27,296 bases of DNA from Stentor coeruleus (lineage: Eukaryota; Ciliophora; Heterotrichea; Heterotrichida; Stentoridae): the NCBI GenBank assembly GCA_001970955.1, contig MPUH01000980.1, positions 1-27,296 on the forward strand. Direction: 5' to 3'. Below the pieces are notes generated by a model. The model saw only the letters and a program-made list of their open reading frames with translations. It was not told the origin of the DNA and did no database searches. Position 1 is the first letter of the stretch; each line of letters begins with the position of its first letter. Shown one piece after another: positions 1 through 9,406 of the stretch. The position numbers and the translations under genes were made by a program.

Positions 1-69
1 GCCTTAAAGTCTGAGGTTGTTAAGGAAGATGACACGTTTGATATTGAGTTATCAGAAGTTAATAGTTAA
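1..69 (+). CDS. C-terminal fragment of an unidentified protein
   Basis: The first 69 bases read in frame 1 as 22 codons followed by TAA. The peptide is acidic and hydrophilic (it contains EVVKEDDTFDIELSE), as expected for a protein tail. The rest of the gene lies before the window, so no family can be named. It converges with the next gene (stop at 165), leaving 95 nt between the two stops. Confidence 0.45.
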   Translation, partial: ALKSEVVKEDDTFDIELSEVNS

Positions 70-164
70 TATATGGCTTTTAAATTGGATTTTGGCAGAT
101 GAAATTTAGAGAAATAGAAAAATTGAGAGTATTCAATGCTTTTATATGTTGTTTATAAATATCA

Positions 165-704
165 TTATATATTATATTTATAAGAAGAATAAGCTTGAAA
201 CATGCTAGACCTTAAGTTTTCAAGAATGAATATGGACATTCTGTTTTCCTTTGATTTTCTTGATTTTCTTCTATATCCTCCACATTGGTAATTATATATA
301 TAAAATGCAGTTTTAGCATGCTTGAAATACCCTTTATTAATATATGCCATTGGGACAATTGACATTTTATTATATAAATCATAGAGAATGTTACTATATT
401 CAGAGAAATGCTCTTTAAAATCACTGTATCTGTTAATATGTTCTTGAGGTATTTTATCTAATGGAATATCATGTTTCCTATCTTTTTCATTTGCATAATC
501 AAAAAGACAAGGAAGTCTAAGTCTGTTGTCATGATAATATGTCCTCACACTATGAGGCTGCTTAAGAGAAAATCTTCTAAAATATTTCTTTTTCTTCAGC
601 TGTTCTAAACCTTCTTTTTTAAACCATTTACTTTGAAGTTTGTGTGAAGATCGATGCTGGTTTTTTTTATGTGGGGTGCTGTAGTTTTTTATATTAGATT
701 TCAT
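165..704 (-). CDS. Hypothetical basic protein, 179 aa
   Basis: This is an intact ORF with ATG at 704 and TAA at 165-167. The N-terminal third is rich in Lys, Arg, His and Ser (KKNQHRSSHK, KKEGLEQLKKKKYFRRFSLK). The middle is mixed charge and the tail is rich in Tyr and Ser. I see no signal peptide, membrane segment or known domain. TATAAA lies 5 nt before the ATG, a placement shared by several other genes here. I do not recognise the family. It is probably a real gene because of its length, its non-random composition and the flanking promoter-like motif, but it could be lineage-restricted. Confidence 0.55.
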   Translation of the reverse strand: MKSNIKNYSTPHKKNQHRSSHKLQSKWFKKEGLEQLKKKKYFRRFSLKQPHSVRTYYHDNRLRLPCLFDYANEKDRKHDIPLDKIPQEHINRYSDFKEHFSEYSNILYDLYNKMSIVPMAYINKGYFKHAKTAFYIYNYQCGGYRRKSRKSKENRMSIFILENLRSSMFQAYSSYKYNI

Positions 705-741
705 TTTTATAAGACTTGATCAGGAATGATTATTTCAATTA

Positions 742-819
742 TCAAACCCCAAACCCCAAAACATTAAAAATTTAAATGATTTGTTTCTCAAACTCCAAAC
801 CCCAAAACCTTAAAAAATT
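742..819. repeat. Imperfect direct repeat with CCCCAAA telomere-like runs
   Basis: Two copies of a roughly 31-nt unit (742-772 and 788-819) share the pattern TCAAAC(C/T)CCAAACCCCAAAAC followed by an A/T tail. The first contains CCCCAAACCCCAAAA. They sit between the hypothetical gene at 165-704 and a decayed coding stretch. The minus strand carries several G4 or G2 runs. Function is unknown. Confidence 0.5.
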
Positions 820-1343
820 ATTATCTTTGCATCGCTTACTCCTTCTTTTTTTTCCCATAGATTTAGCTTTTTGCTTTCTCAGCGAGGTCTTCAATACATG
901 ATTTTTAATCTTACTCAAAAACTCTTCATAGCTTTAAATACTAATATACTCATAATTTTCTCAACCTTCTTCACTTCTTTCATAGCACTTTTCTTCTCCT
1001 CTAAAACTTTAACCTTTCCTCAATATAATTCCTAGGCCGTTCAAGTTTAATTAAGCTCTAAACTTAAAATTTTTCACATAAATCTTATCTTTTCCTACAA
1101 TAATATTATAAAGTTTCCCTTTCACCATACAAAAAAATTTTTTGTATTTTACAACTTTCTTTGAGAAGATAAAAAATGGTCATCAACCCACATACATTCT
1201 TGATATTCATCATCGGGAAATTTTTAATTTAAACTTAATCCTTGGATTTCAGAACTTTTTTCTATGATTATAAGGACCTGAAGTTTATTCAAATCATTAA
1301 CTTCACTTTTATATATACCCACTATCTTAATTAACAATTTACC
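820..1343 (-). pseudogene. Probable gene relic, frames broken by stops and shifts
   Basis: On the minus strand, protein-like segments follow one another in changing frames. From 1343 there are 39 open codons to a TAA at 1224-1226. The same frame then continues as KFPDDEYQECMWVDDHF. Later frames give SLIKLERPRNYIEERLKF, then VLEEKKSAMKEVKKVEKIM, and finally a basic segment with KTSLRKQKAKSMGKKEG. In-frame TAA and TAG recur, and TGA appears at least once. None of the breaks fits a 15-17 nt GT...AG intron. The best reading is a decayed gene, but AT-rich sequence can look coding by chance. I cannot name the parent family. Confidence 0.4.
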
Positions 1344-1564
1344 TATTTATATATTATATCTAAAATATAGACAAACCTATATTATTTATAAGAGCTTGTG
1401 TATGACTTTTTTAGTTTAAAGTTATATAGGATAATATAAAATTCTCTCTTACTTATAACAAGAATATCTTATTTAGTATATAACTCATAAACAATACAAT
1501 AATTATATAAACTTACATCATATTCAAATAACTGCTTAATCTGAAGCCATATATATAATAATTG

Positions 1565-2395
1565 ATGTTAGCCAAGATCCCTAAGAGTCTTTTCTCTACA
1601 TCTTCTTTAAGATATCTCACTAAAGAACAAGTGAAATCATATGAAGAAGAAGGGTATCTGGTCATCAAAGATATGCTTCCTAGACAAATTAAAGAAAACT
1701 TACCTAAACTATCAAGTAGCTTAGAAGAATTACCTGAAACCCCAGGCAAATGGATGAAGTACTATGAAGTAGATAGGAAAACAGGTAAGCGACTACTTTG
1801 CCGTATAGAGAATTTCTTGCCTTACAGTGCTGAACTTAAAGATATAGCTTATGGACTAATAACGGATATAAGTTCAGACCTCTTTGGTGAACAAGCAGTG
1901 ATTTACAAAGAGAAAATCAACTTCAAATTCCCCCAAGGAAACGGCTTCAATGCTCATCAAGACCAGCCTGCCTTTGTAAGTTTTGGAATTGACAAGCTTT
2001 TAACAGTCCTTTTACCTATTGACCCAAACACCAGAACTTCAGGAGGACTTGACATGGCTAGAAAATTACATCAAGAACGAAAAATATATTCACAAAATAG
2101 TGATGGGGCAATTCGAACTGATATTGAAGCTAAAATGAATTGGATTCCAGTTGATGGCAATGCTGGAGACTTGATATTTTTTGATAGTTTTGCACCACAT
2201 AGAAGCGATATCAATATAAGCAACTTTACAAGAAGAAACTTATATTTAACATACAATCCTTTATCACTTGGAAGCTTTAGAGATAGATATTATGAGGAAA
2301 AAAGAAGACTTTTCCCACCTGAATGTGAAAGAGACCCAACTAAGGATTATAGTGAAGGGGCTAAGGTTTTCAATGTTGCAAATCCTATTAAGTAG
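1565..2395 (+). CDS. PhyH-family Fe(II)/2-oxoglutarate dioxygenase
   Basis: The 276-aa protein belongs to the phytanoyl-CoA dioxygenase (PhyH) superfamily, whose members use Fe(II), O2 and 2-oxoglutarate to hydroxylate small molecules. The iron ligands are visible: HxD at H131 and D133 (in NAHQDQPAF) and the distal His212 (in FAPHRSDIN). Arg223/Arg224, 11-12 residues on, probably hold 2-oxoglutarate. The open frame begins with TTG at 1562, but the first ATG is 1565 and is the better start. The N-terminus (IPKSLFSTSSLRYL) is amphipathic, with Ser, Arg and Lys and no acid, so mitochondrial import is possible. The C-terminus (NPIK) is not a peroxisomal SKL-type signal, so classical phytanoyl-CoA hydroxylase is not indicated. 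The substrate is unknown. Confidence 0.85.
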   Translation: MLAKIPKSLFSTSSLRYLTKEQVKSYEEEGYLVIKDMLPRQIKENLPKLSSSLEELPETPGKWMKYYEVDRKTGKRLLCRIENFLPYSAELKDIAYGLITDISSDLFGEQAVIYKEKINFKFPQGNGFNAHQDQPAFVSFGIDKLLTVLLPIDPNTRTSGGLDMARKLHQERKIYSQNSDGAIRTDIEAKMNWIPVDGNAGDLIFFDSFAPHRSDINISNFTRRNLYLTYNPLSLGSFRDRYYEEKRRLFPPECERDPTKDYSEGAKVFNVANPIK

Positions 2396-3435
2396 GTTAA
2401 TTATAAGTTATTGAAAGGTAGATTTGAAAATAAAGGTTTTTATGTTATAAGGTTGAAATAGAGATATGAAAAATAGAGGTTTTAGATGAGATAATTAGGG
2501 ATTTGGTTAAGGGTTGTATGATACTTTATTGATGGGGCTTTTAAGGATGTGGAAGTTTTTTTTTTATTGTTTGGGATGATTAAAAAAAATTAGAGGGTGA
2601 TTTTTTATTTAGAAGATTCTTAGGGGTTTTTTTGGATAGAAATTATGTGGTTGTTTAGAGGCAGTTTTTTATAATGAGAGGAAATTTGGAATTTTTTTAT
2701 TTAAGGGTGGGGTAGGGTGAAACTTCGATTTATGAAAAATGTAAGAATTTTGGGAAAATGATAATTGTTTAATATAAGTTAAGAGAAATGCTGATGGTTG
2801 AAGTTTTGTTAGATAGTGGAGTTTAGTTGAAGATTTATATTGAATGAAAAGTTTTGTATAAGGTAAAGTGATGAATTATAAATTTTGTTTATAATGCGAA
2901 ATATTTATGAAATCCAGTAATCAAAACTTATAAGCGAAATCATTATTAGAAATCTTAGCTTATAGACATATACTACACAATCTTCATCTTATCAACTTAT
3001 TCTTTCTATACATTTTTACCCTTTTTACATTCCCCCACCCTAAAAATATAACAAAATCTCTGACAAAAAAATCTTAACACCCTAACACCTAAAAAAAATT
3101 AAACCCTGCAACTTTTCATAACCTCCCAATCTTCTTATCCACACCAAAATTATTTTCCGCAATCTAAAAACTCCCTTAAAACAACATCAAAACCTCTTTA
3201 CTCCATCAAAAAATCCATTCATATCTTTCATCCTTCATCCAAACTTACAATTAAAAACCATTTTTAACCCTTATTTATTCTATAATACTAATCCTCATAA
3301 ACTATTTCACATCAAATAATAATCATAACCTAATCAATAAACCAATATTCCAACATCAAAAAAAAAACTCAATCTCAAAATCTCCTAAATTCCCATACTC
3401 ACTTAAATGATAATTATTTTAATACTTTAATACGA
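2396..3435. other. Convergent intergenic region with abrupt GC-skew switch
   Basis: This lies between two gene 3' ends (stop at 2395 on +, stop at 3436 on -). No ORF or RNA gene is visible. The + strand is G-rich and nearly C-free in the first half (2461-2640: 49 G, 3 C by hand count) and C-rich and nearly G-free in the second half (3061-3240: 55 C, 3 G). The switch falls at about 2890-2960. Relative to each gene's own sense strand, both 3' flanks are therefore G-rich. Confidence 0.75.
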
Positions 3436-4176
3436 TTAATTATCCAAATCATTTGATAATGACTCATTAGAATCTACTAATATCTCAGGATCATTTTCAT
3501 TTTCATCATAATGTCCAAAATTTTTCAACAAAAGGTTATCAAGCCTAAGTTTATAATCAGTATACAAATGTGGAGTACTACTTCCACTTGAGCTTCTATA
3601 TTTTTCTTTTTTTTCAATCAAATCACTTTCCCCCATTTCTTCAACAGTATGAAAAGTTGGTAGTTCATGGTTTTTTAAATCTAAACTTTCTTTACTACCT
3701 TGAGAACTTTCTAAGACCTCAAGATTTTTTTTCGTTTGATATTTTTTTAACAGGTTTTCTGATAAACTTATGCTGTATTCATGGGATTTTATTAATGATT
3801 GGCATGGATTTGTTTTGGGATTCTTGTTATTTTTTGAAAATGCTGTTGGAGTCTCGAGGAAATTAGAATTTTTGGGGTCGCTTGGGAAAAGACTTACCCC
3901 TTTAGATGTAAAATTTTCGGTTGAAACAGTGTTTTCGGTTGATAGATTACTGACGTTAGGTGGTGTTTCATCTGAACAGTCGTTTTTGTGATGATCTTTT
4001 GGTGATATGACTCCGATTTTTAAAGGTAGATGAATTGGGAGGACTTTTTCGTTTTCGTTATATTGGCAAATGTCATTAGGCACTTTATTCTGATTTAGGG
4101 AAGCTTCTAAAATGGATACTGGCTTGCTTTTCTAGATAAAGCTTACTTTGAATATGTATTTTTTCCTAACAAACAT
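3436..4176 (-). CDS. Hypothetical acidic, low-complexity protein; two exons
   Basis: The uninterrupted ORF appears to start at 4083, but that codon is GTG and the reading frame stays coding-like further upstream. A perfect 15-nt intron at 4132-4146 joins it to a short exon at 4147-4176 that begins with ATG. The spliced protein is 241 aa. It is rich in Ser, Asn, Asp and Glu, with segments such as STENTVSTENFTSKG and KYRSSSGSSTPHLYTD, and ends in an acidic tail (DENENDPEILVDSNES). It is likely disordered and a candidate phosphoprotein. No domain, signal peptide or membrane segment is seen. I do not recognise a family. The exon 1 assignment rests on the intron match and the continuous frame. Confidence 0.6.
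4132..4146 (-). other. 15-nt intron
   Basis: On the sense strand the intron reads GTAAGCTTTATCTAG. Removing it joins an ATG-initiated 10-codon exon in phase 0 to the main ORF of the hypothetical gene and bypasses the TAG that otherwise closes the frame. Length and ends match the other introns in this window. Confidence 0.75.
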
Positions 4177-4681
4177 GGGTTGTACTTTGATCTTGATAAA
4201 TTAAATATTATTACATCCATTGATTATACATCACAATCCTCAATATTATTTCAATAGTTTCCCATGTAGGAATTTATAACATTTTTTAAGCCAAAATTTA
4301 GCTTTTCAAACCCCCTAAAAAAATACTTTAAAACCAAATTATTAATACATCAAACCCATATTTTATTTATAAAGCATTTTCCTTATCCCCAGTATTCCAT
4401 TACAAAATAAAACTATATAGGCAAATCCAATAGTATCACTAAAATCCTCTTTATAAAAACCATTACACCAACCCATTATCCTCAATAAAAACTATCAAAA
4501 CTCAAATTTGCATTCATAAAAAGCATCATTTCCTATTTCCATATTTTTTTCATCTTTTACCAGCCATTCAAATCTATAACAACCACTAACCCAAACCATC
4601 CTCTAATCTTCACATTTAAAAACCCACACTTTCTCTTATTCCCATACACAAAAACTCAAAAAAACCCATATTTTATATACA
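4177..4681 (+). promoter_or_regulatory. Divergent intergenic region; C-rich, G-free COMMD10 flank
   Basis: This 505-nt region lies between two gene starts. The 240 nt before the COMMD10-like ATG (4441-4680) contain 67 C and only 3 G on the sense strand by hand count. No ORF or RNA gene is visible. It must hold the promoters of both genes, though no element can be proven from sequence alone. Confidence 0.5.
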
Positions 4682-5251
4682 ATGGCAATTCGCTTAACAA
4701 ACAAGCTCAGAGAAGCGATAAACATTATAAACTCTTTAGATTCATCAAAACTCGAACTATTCCTCGAACGTGTTTTAACCGGTCTACAAAGCCCAAAACG
4801 TCAAATTTTTTCAGCAAAAGAACTTTCCCAATTAGAAAACATATTATCATTATCCCCAAGTTCACTACAAATCCTCATCCAAGCTAGTGGGTTTTTATTT
4901 GAACAATTCGCACAATTAAAACTTAGCAATTTAGCTGAAAATCTTGAAGCTATTGAAGTTGGTGAAGAACAAATTGAGAGCTTTCAGAATGTTTGGAGTG
5001 AAGGGGGGACTGAGTTTTTGATGCATTTAAAAGATAGAGCTGTTAGTGTTCCTTGTTTGTTAGAATCATTTGATTGGAGACTTCAATTACCTTTAGGGTC
5101 GAATTATGAAATGGCATGTCAACCTGAGGCTGAACTTAAACTCAAGTTAAGTAATGAGACGGTGAAATCTATAAGTTTGACTAAGGAACAGATTTTAGAA
5201 TTGTTTATGAATATAGAAATTATTCAAAATCAAGTAGATAGTTTAACTTAG
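4682..5251 (+). CDS. COMMD10: COMM domain protein, COMMD10-like
   Basis: This 189-aa protein has the length and layout of COMMD proteins: a helical N-terminal domain (about 1-115) and a C-terminal COMM domain (about 123-189). The COMM signature is visible as VPCLLESFDWRLQLPL with Trp132, then an alternating strand ELKLKLSNE and a final helix KEQILELFMNIEIIQNQVDSLT. The C-terminal QVDSLT closely resembles the end of COMMD10. COMMD10 is one of ten COMMD subunits of the Commander complex (with CCDC22, CCDC93 and the Retriever subunits), which recycles membrane proteins from endosomes. The TAG stop falls exactly at the conserved family end, which supports the standard genetic code. Flanks are strongly skewed: C-rich upstream, G-rich downstream. 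Confidence 0.88.
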   Translation: MAIRLTNKLREAINIINSLDSSKLELFLERVLTGLQSPKRQIFSAKELSQLENILSLSPSSLQILIQASGFLFEQFAQLKLSNLAENLEAIEVGEEQIESFQNVWSEGGTEFLMHLKDRAVSVPCLLESFDWRLQLPLGSNYEMACQPEAELKLKLSNETVKSISLTKEQILELFMNIEIIQNQVDSLT

Positions 5252-5818
5252 AAGGTATGAGAAATGTTATTAGGTTTTTTTAAGGGTTGATTAGAAGGAA
5301 GTTTTTAGGATATGATACGATTTTTTTATTGTAAAGATATGAGGTTTTTTTATGTTTAAGAGATGAAATTTTATATGGTTTTTATGTTAGGTTTTAGGAT
5401 TAGTATTTGATGAGATATTTAGGGAATTTTTAGTGATAGAAGAGGTAAAGGCATTTTTTCATATAATTTTGACTAGGAGTTAGGAGAGGTTAGATTCAGT
5501 TTATTAGATGCATTTATCGCGGATTACTGATATTTATGTCTTTTTTGAAAATCATTATATATTACTATAACACCCAAATTATCAATCATAATATTCTTTT
5601 CCTAATATAAGCTATAATCATGGCAAACTACCAACCAATTATATATATTCAAATAAACCATCCCATAATAGCCTTAAAAAATTATAACCCCAATCTAAAG
5701 TCATCCTTCACTTCATAATCACCCTATCCTAATCACCGTAAACCCACAAAACCAATCTTTAATTTCAAATACAAGTCATGATAATATTTTATCAATCCAA
5801 TTATAAAGGCAATCTACT
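5252..5818. other. Intergenic region between tandem + genes, skew switch
   Basis: No gene is seen. The part after the COMMD10 stop is G-rich and C-poor on the + strand (5281-5460: 43 G, 3 C). The part before the LRR gene is C-rich and G-poor, with the switch at about 5510-5570. TATAAA occurs at 5802-5807, 12 nt before the LRR start codon. Confidence 0.6.
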
Positions 5819-8553
5819 ATGAACAAAACTAACTCTCATAACCTATTTCCCCTTATCACAAAGAAGCCTCACAACCAAAACCATTCTAAAGTCCATTCAG
5901 GGGGTATCAGTTCGCTATTATATTCTCCTCACAGTTCTAGTAAAATCAGCATGCAAGACTCCTTCCATAATGTATTTGATGAATCACGTGACGGTCAACA
6001 AAAAGACCCCATAGATTCAGCAGCCAAACTCGATTTTTACCAAGATTACAAACACATAGGCCGGCTTAATGAAAAAATCGAAATCCAACAAGCTGAATGT
6101 ACACCAAGTATAGCCTATTTGTCGAAACTAGACAAAAAACACTTACACCCAAAATCTTTTGGGTTAATAAAACGTAATGGAACAGAAATGTCAATTGATT
6201 TAAGGCTTTTTTCTATGGGTGACAACTATGCTGAAGCATTTTCACATGGACTTAAACATTACCCATTATTAGAAACACTTAATCTTAAAAGCAATAGACT
6301 TACTGATAGAGGTAATGAAAAAATATTAAACAATGTTGAGATTAAACAAATCAAACATATCAACCTGTCTGATAATGAAATCGGGCCTAGATCTTTAGAA
6401 AAAATAGTTAAAATTATATCTCATAATGATACAAGGCTTAAATCTTTGAATTTAGAAAATACGCATTTTGTATCAGCATATATCCCAGCACTTTGTAGTA
6501 GTTTGCTTTATAATACAAGATTGACTAAGTTGGTATTAGCAAAAAATAGTCTTAATGATTTGGTGACACGTTATTTTAAAGATTTATTAGCTCGAAATAT
6601 AACTTTAAAAATCCTAGACCTTCATTGGAATAATTTTGGTCCTCAAGGTGCTGTGAATATATTTGACAGTTTAGTAAAAAACAACACCTTAATGGTCTTA
6701 GATTTATCTTGGAATTCAATAGGTAAATCAAAAATTTCAGCTGAATCTATAGGTAAAGCATTAAAATCTAACTATACTTTAGCACATTTAGATTTATCTT
6801 ATAACTCAATATCAGCTGAAGATGCGGCAATAATCGCAGAATATATCATGCCTAATCGTACACTTTTAGGACTTCACATGATTGGAAATGCTTGTGAAGT
6901 TGATCAAAGAGGATTTATAAACATAACAACTAAAAGACATATAAAAAAAGGGCATTTTTATCAAAGGATGATAGACCGGCCAGTTTTTGTTAAAGAAAAA
7001 CACGACTCCAACTGTTGGGTATGTGAAAAATGGGTTGAAACAACATTTTGTTGTGAAAGTGAAGGGATGACTGTTTATATACATTTAGAAATTGATGATT
7101 TCCAACCTGAAGTTATGCCAAGTGATGGGCAAGGGCATTTTGAAATCACTCGTGCTGTTCCTCCTCGTTCCCAAGTGTTTTTTTTTATAGACATTGAAGG
7201 ATTACCTNGTGCTGTTCCTCCTCGTTCCCAAGTGTTTTTTTTTATAGACATTGAAGGATTTCCTGTAATAAGTCATTATAAAAAAATTAACAGAAATTTT
7301 GAGATGATGGTTGAATATGAAGAAGGGGATAAANACCTATAACAAGTCATTATAAAAAAATTAACAGAAATTTTGAGATGATGGTTGAATATGAAGAAGG
7401 GGATAAAAAAACTATTAAAATTCAACAAATGAATCAATTAGAACCTGAAGGAGAAGTTTGTATGATAAAAAGTCCTTTTTTCACAAAACCAAGAACTAAG
7501 AATTTTAAGTGTCTTGTTAAAGTAGGTCGAATGGAAAGGATTCCTTGGAATTTTCATGTTGCTATTTTTAAGGATTATAAAGTTGATAATGATAGGATTT
7601 TAGATGACTGTTTGGAATTTGATTGGAGACATTCGAGGATTGTAAATTTTGTTAAAAATCCTGAGGAACAAATTGAACTGAAAAATGCTATAAGACAAGT
7701 TTATTCACTGATTAAACTTACATATAAGAACTTATCAGCGTATGGAGGATCGGATGTTTTTTCTATTGGGTCGAATGTTTTTACAGACTTTTTGAATGAA
7801 TGCAATATTATTGATAACTTATATGGACCAAGTGATTTAGGGGTTAATCTTAACTCGACATTGATACAAAAAGAAAAAGGTCAGGTGTATAACCCTGGGA
7901 ATAGTTTGGTTAGATATGAGTTTATGGAGATTATTGTAAGAGTTGCTGGGGATAGGTATATAAGAAATAAACTCTGTAGTACTTATCTTGAAGGTTTCAA
8001 TAGAATACTTAAAGAACATTTATGGCCTGTTTTAAACAAATTCACATCTGATAAATGGAGGGTTGAAAAATACTTCTGTGAAGAAGTCGACCTTGTACTA
8101 AAAGTCAACAGATCCATTTTTCAAGCATTATTCAAAAAATACAGTGGAAAACATACATTGCCTGGAAAAAGACCGTTTATGAGCCTTGAAGAATTCCGCA
8201 TGCTTTGTAATGATGCAGGACTTGTTGGAGATAATTTCGCCACAAGAGAAATCGATGTGTGTTTTAGCCAATCAATGATGACCCAAGTTGATGAACTATA
8301 CATCAAAAGGCATTTAGAAATGAATTTTACTGAAATGCTCGAAGCATTGTCTAGAGCAATCGATTATTCAGGTGTTATAAAAGATATGGCAAACTATAAA
8401 TACCTGAGTTTGATTAAAACTGATCTTAGTAAGAAATTGGAAATCTCAACAAAATTTTTATTAAAGCTTTGTCCGATAGCTTTTCAAGATGATTATTCAC
8501 CTCCAATTATTGAACAGTATACGAAATTGATGTATAGAATGCAAGCTGATTAA
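5819..8553 (+). CDS. Large leucine-rich-repeat protein, split by assembly gaps
   Basis: The gene is one 867-aa reading frame if the inserted contig between the two Ns (7208 and 7334) is removed: 5819-7207 then 7339-8553 join in frame through a 4-nt overlap (ACCT). Residues about 1-120 are polar and probably disordered. About 150-360 hold ribonuclease-inhibitor-type LRRs (LETLNLKSNRLTDRG, IKHINLSDNEIGPRS, LKILDLHWNNFGPQG, LMVLDLSWNSIG, LAHLDLSYNSISAEDA). About 380-867 form a long region I cannot match, with a CWVCEKW motif at 399-405 and alternating beta-like and helical segments. LRR proteins of this kind are protein-binding scaffolds. No membrane segment or signal peptide is visible. Function is unknown; an axonemal or cortical scaffold is possible but not shown. 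Confidence 0.8.
7208..7338. other. Assembly artefact: alternative-haplotype contig flanked by Ns
   Basis: Single Ns at 7208 and 7334 bracket a 125-nt piece (7209-7333). Its first 56 nt repeat 7152-7207 and its last 69 nt repeat 7339-7407. The piece spans the junction between the outer contigs, which themselves overlap by ACCT (7204-7207 and 7335-7338). The copies differ at three bases, all changing the amino acid: GLPITSHY in the outer contigs against GFPVISHY in the inserted one. The insert should be collapsed, not read as a tandem repeat. Confidence 0.85.
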
Positions 8554-8653
8554 ATAATTTATTATTTCATAGTATTAAATGATAATGATGATGATGGTGA
8601 AGATATGTGAATATAGGTAAAGGTTTTTTTATGTTATAAAAATATATAAAGAA

Positions 8654-8950
8654 ATGAGTTATTCAATGTATGTTGTATCTCCTTTACTTAGTAAGAAATC
8701 TCCTCGTTTCAAACATGATAGGAGTATATCGCAAGAACCGAAGAAATTAGTCGGGTTTAATAGGCCACATAAGAGAATTACTAGGAAGATAATTGCAAGA
8801 GTTAGTAAAATATTGTATCCAAATCATAATAGGTCTTTGTCTATACAGCAATGTCCGAAGAAAGTTACTCTGCCTCCGTTGAAGCCGATTTCTTCAGGAA
8901 CATTTCGCAGTTTTTTGAATAAATTTAAAGAAAGCACGGCTGTGATTTAA
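8654..8950 (+). CDS. Small basic hypothetical protein, 98 aa
   Basis: This ORF runs from ATG at 8654 to TAA and lies 100 nt after the LRR gene on the same strand. The product is strongly basic (KKSPRFKHDRS, FNRPHKRITRKIIARVSK) and Pro/Ser-rich towards the end (KKVTLPPLKPISSGTFRSF). TATAAA sequences occur at 8635-8640 and 8645-8650, just before the start. No domain, signal peptide or membrane helix is seen. The biased, non-random composition and promoter-like context favour a real gene, but a family is not recognised. Confidence 0.5.
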   Translation: MSYSMYVVSPLLSKKSPRFKHDRSISQEPKKLVGFNRPHKRITRKIIARVSKILYPNHNRSLSIQQCPKKVTLPPLKPISSGTFRSFLNKFKESTAVI

Positions 8951-9406
8951 ATTATTGTTATATGTTTAAGCTTATAGTTTATATGTAGATTTTATGATTA
9001 TATATAAAATATTAATAACTTATACTTTATATGATATATTGAAATGCTTGAAAAGATATATGTTAAATTTATAAACTGGTATTATATTTATTTCTGTATT
9101 CAAAATGATTTGTTAATATATTCTTAGTAAAAATTAACAAAAAAATTATTCTAATTNCCTAGAAAGGATATATGTTAAATTTATAAACTGGTATTATATT
9201 TATTTCTGTATTCAAAATGATTTGTTAATATATTCTTAGTAAAAATTAACAAAAAAATTATTCTAATTATCATTTCCAAAAACATTACTTAAAACTTTTA
9301 ACCAGAAATTCTTATTTTGTATCAATAACATAATCAAAATTTTCTAAAGAAATATACTATAAAAACTAATAATAAATAAAGTTATGAATGAAGTAGTTAC
9401 TTAACT
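8951..9406. other. Convergent AT-rich intergenic region with duplicated contig ends
   Basis: This is very AT-rich DNA between two 3' ends. A single N lies at 9157. The 111 nt before it (9046-9156) are repeated after it (9158-9268), with three mismatches, all in the first nine bases. This is best read as overlapping contig ends placed side by side. No gene is seen. Confidence 0.7.

Larger units (their letters stand above)
705..1564. other. Intergenic stretch, 860 nt, partly decayed coding
   Basis: This lies between the divergent hypothetical gene (start at 704) and the PhyH gene (start at 1565). It contains the CCCCAAA repeat pair at 742-819 and a likely gene relic on the minus strand at 820-1343. 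The final 220 nt are very AT-rich with many TATA-like runs and presumably include the PhyH promoter. I see no RNA gene. Confidence 0.5.

Noticed and set aside
1562..1564. TTG as start of the PhyH gene
   Set aside because: The next codon is ATG and no reason exists to use TTG in a eukaryotic nuclear gene; the start was moved to 1565.
3570..3991. Two + strand frames of 98 and 73 codons
   Set aside because: They lie opposite the spliced hypothetical gene, whose sense reading has an intron-supported start; they look like antisense shadows.
7152..7407. True tandem repeats inside the LRR protein
   Set aside because: Each repeat boundary carries a single N, and the outer contigs overlap exactly and in frame, so an assembly bubble explains it better.
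8951..9406. Further gene relic on the minus strand
   Set aside because: Some short frames look protein-like, but they are dominated by Ile, Lys, Asn and Phe as expected for AT-rich DNA, with frequent stops of all kinds.
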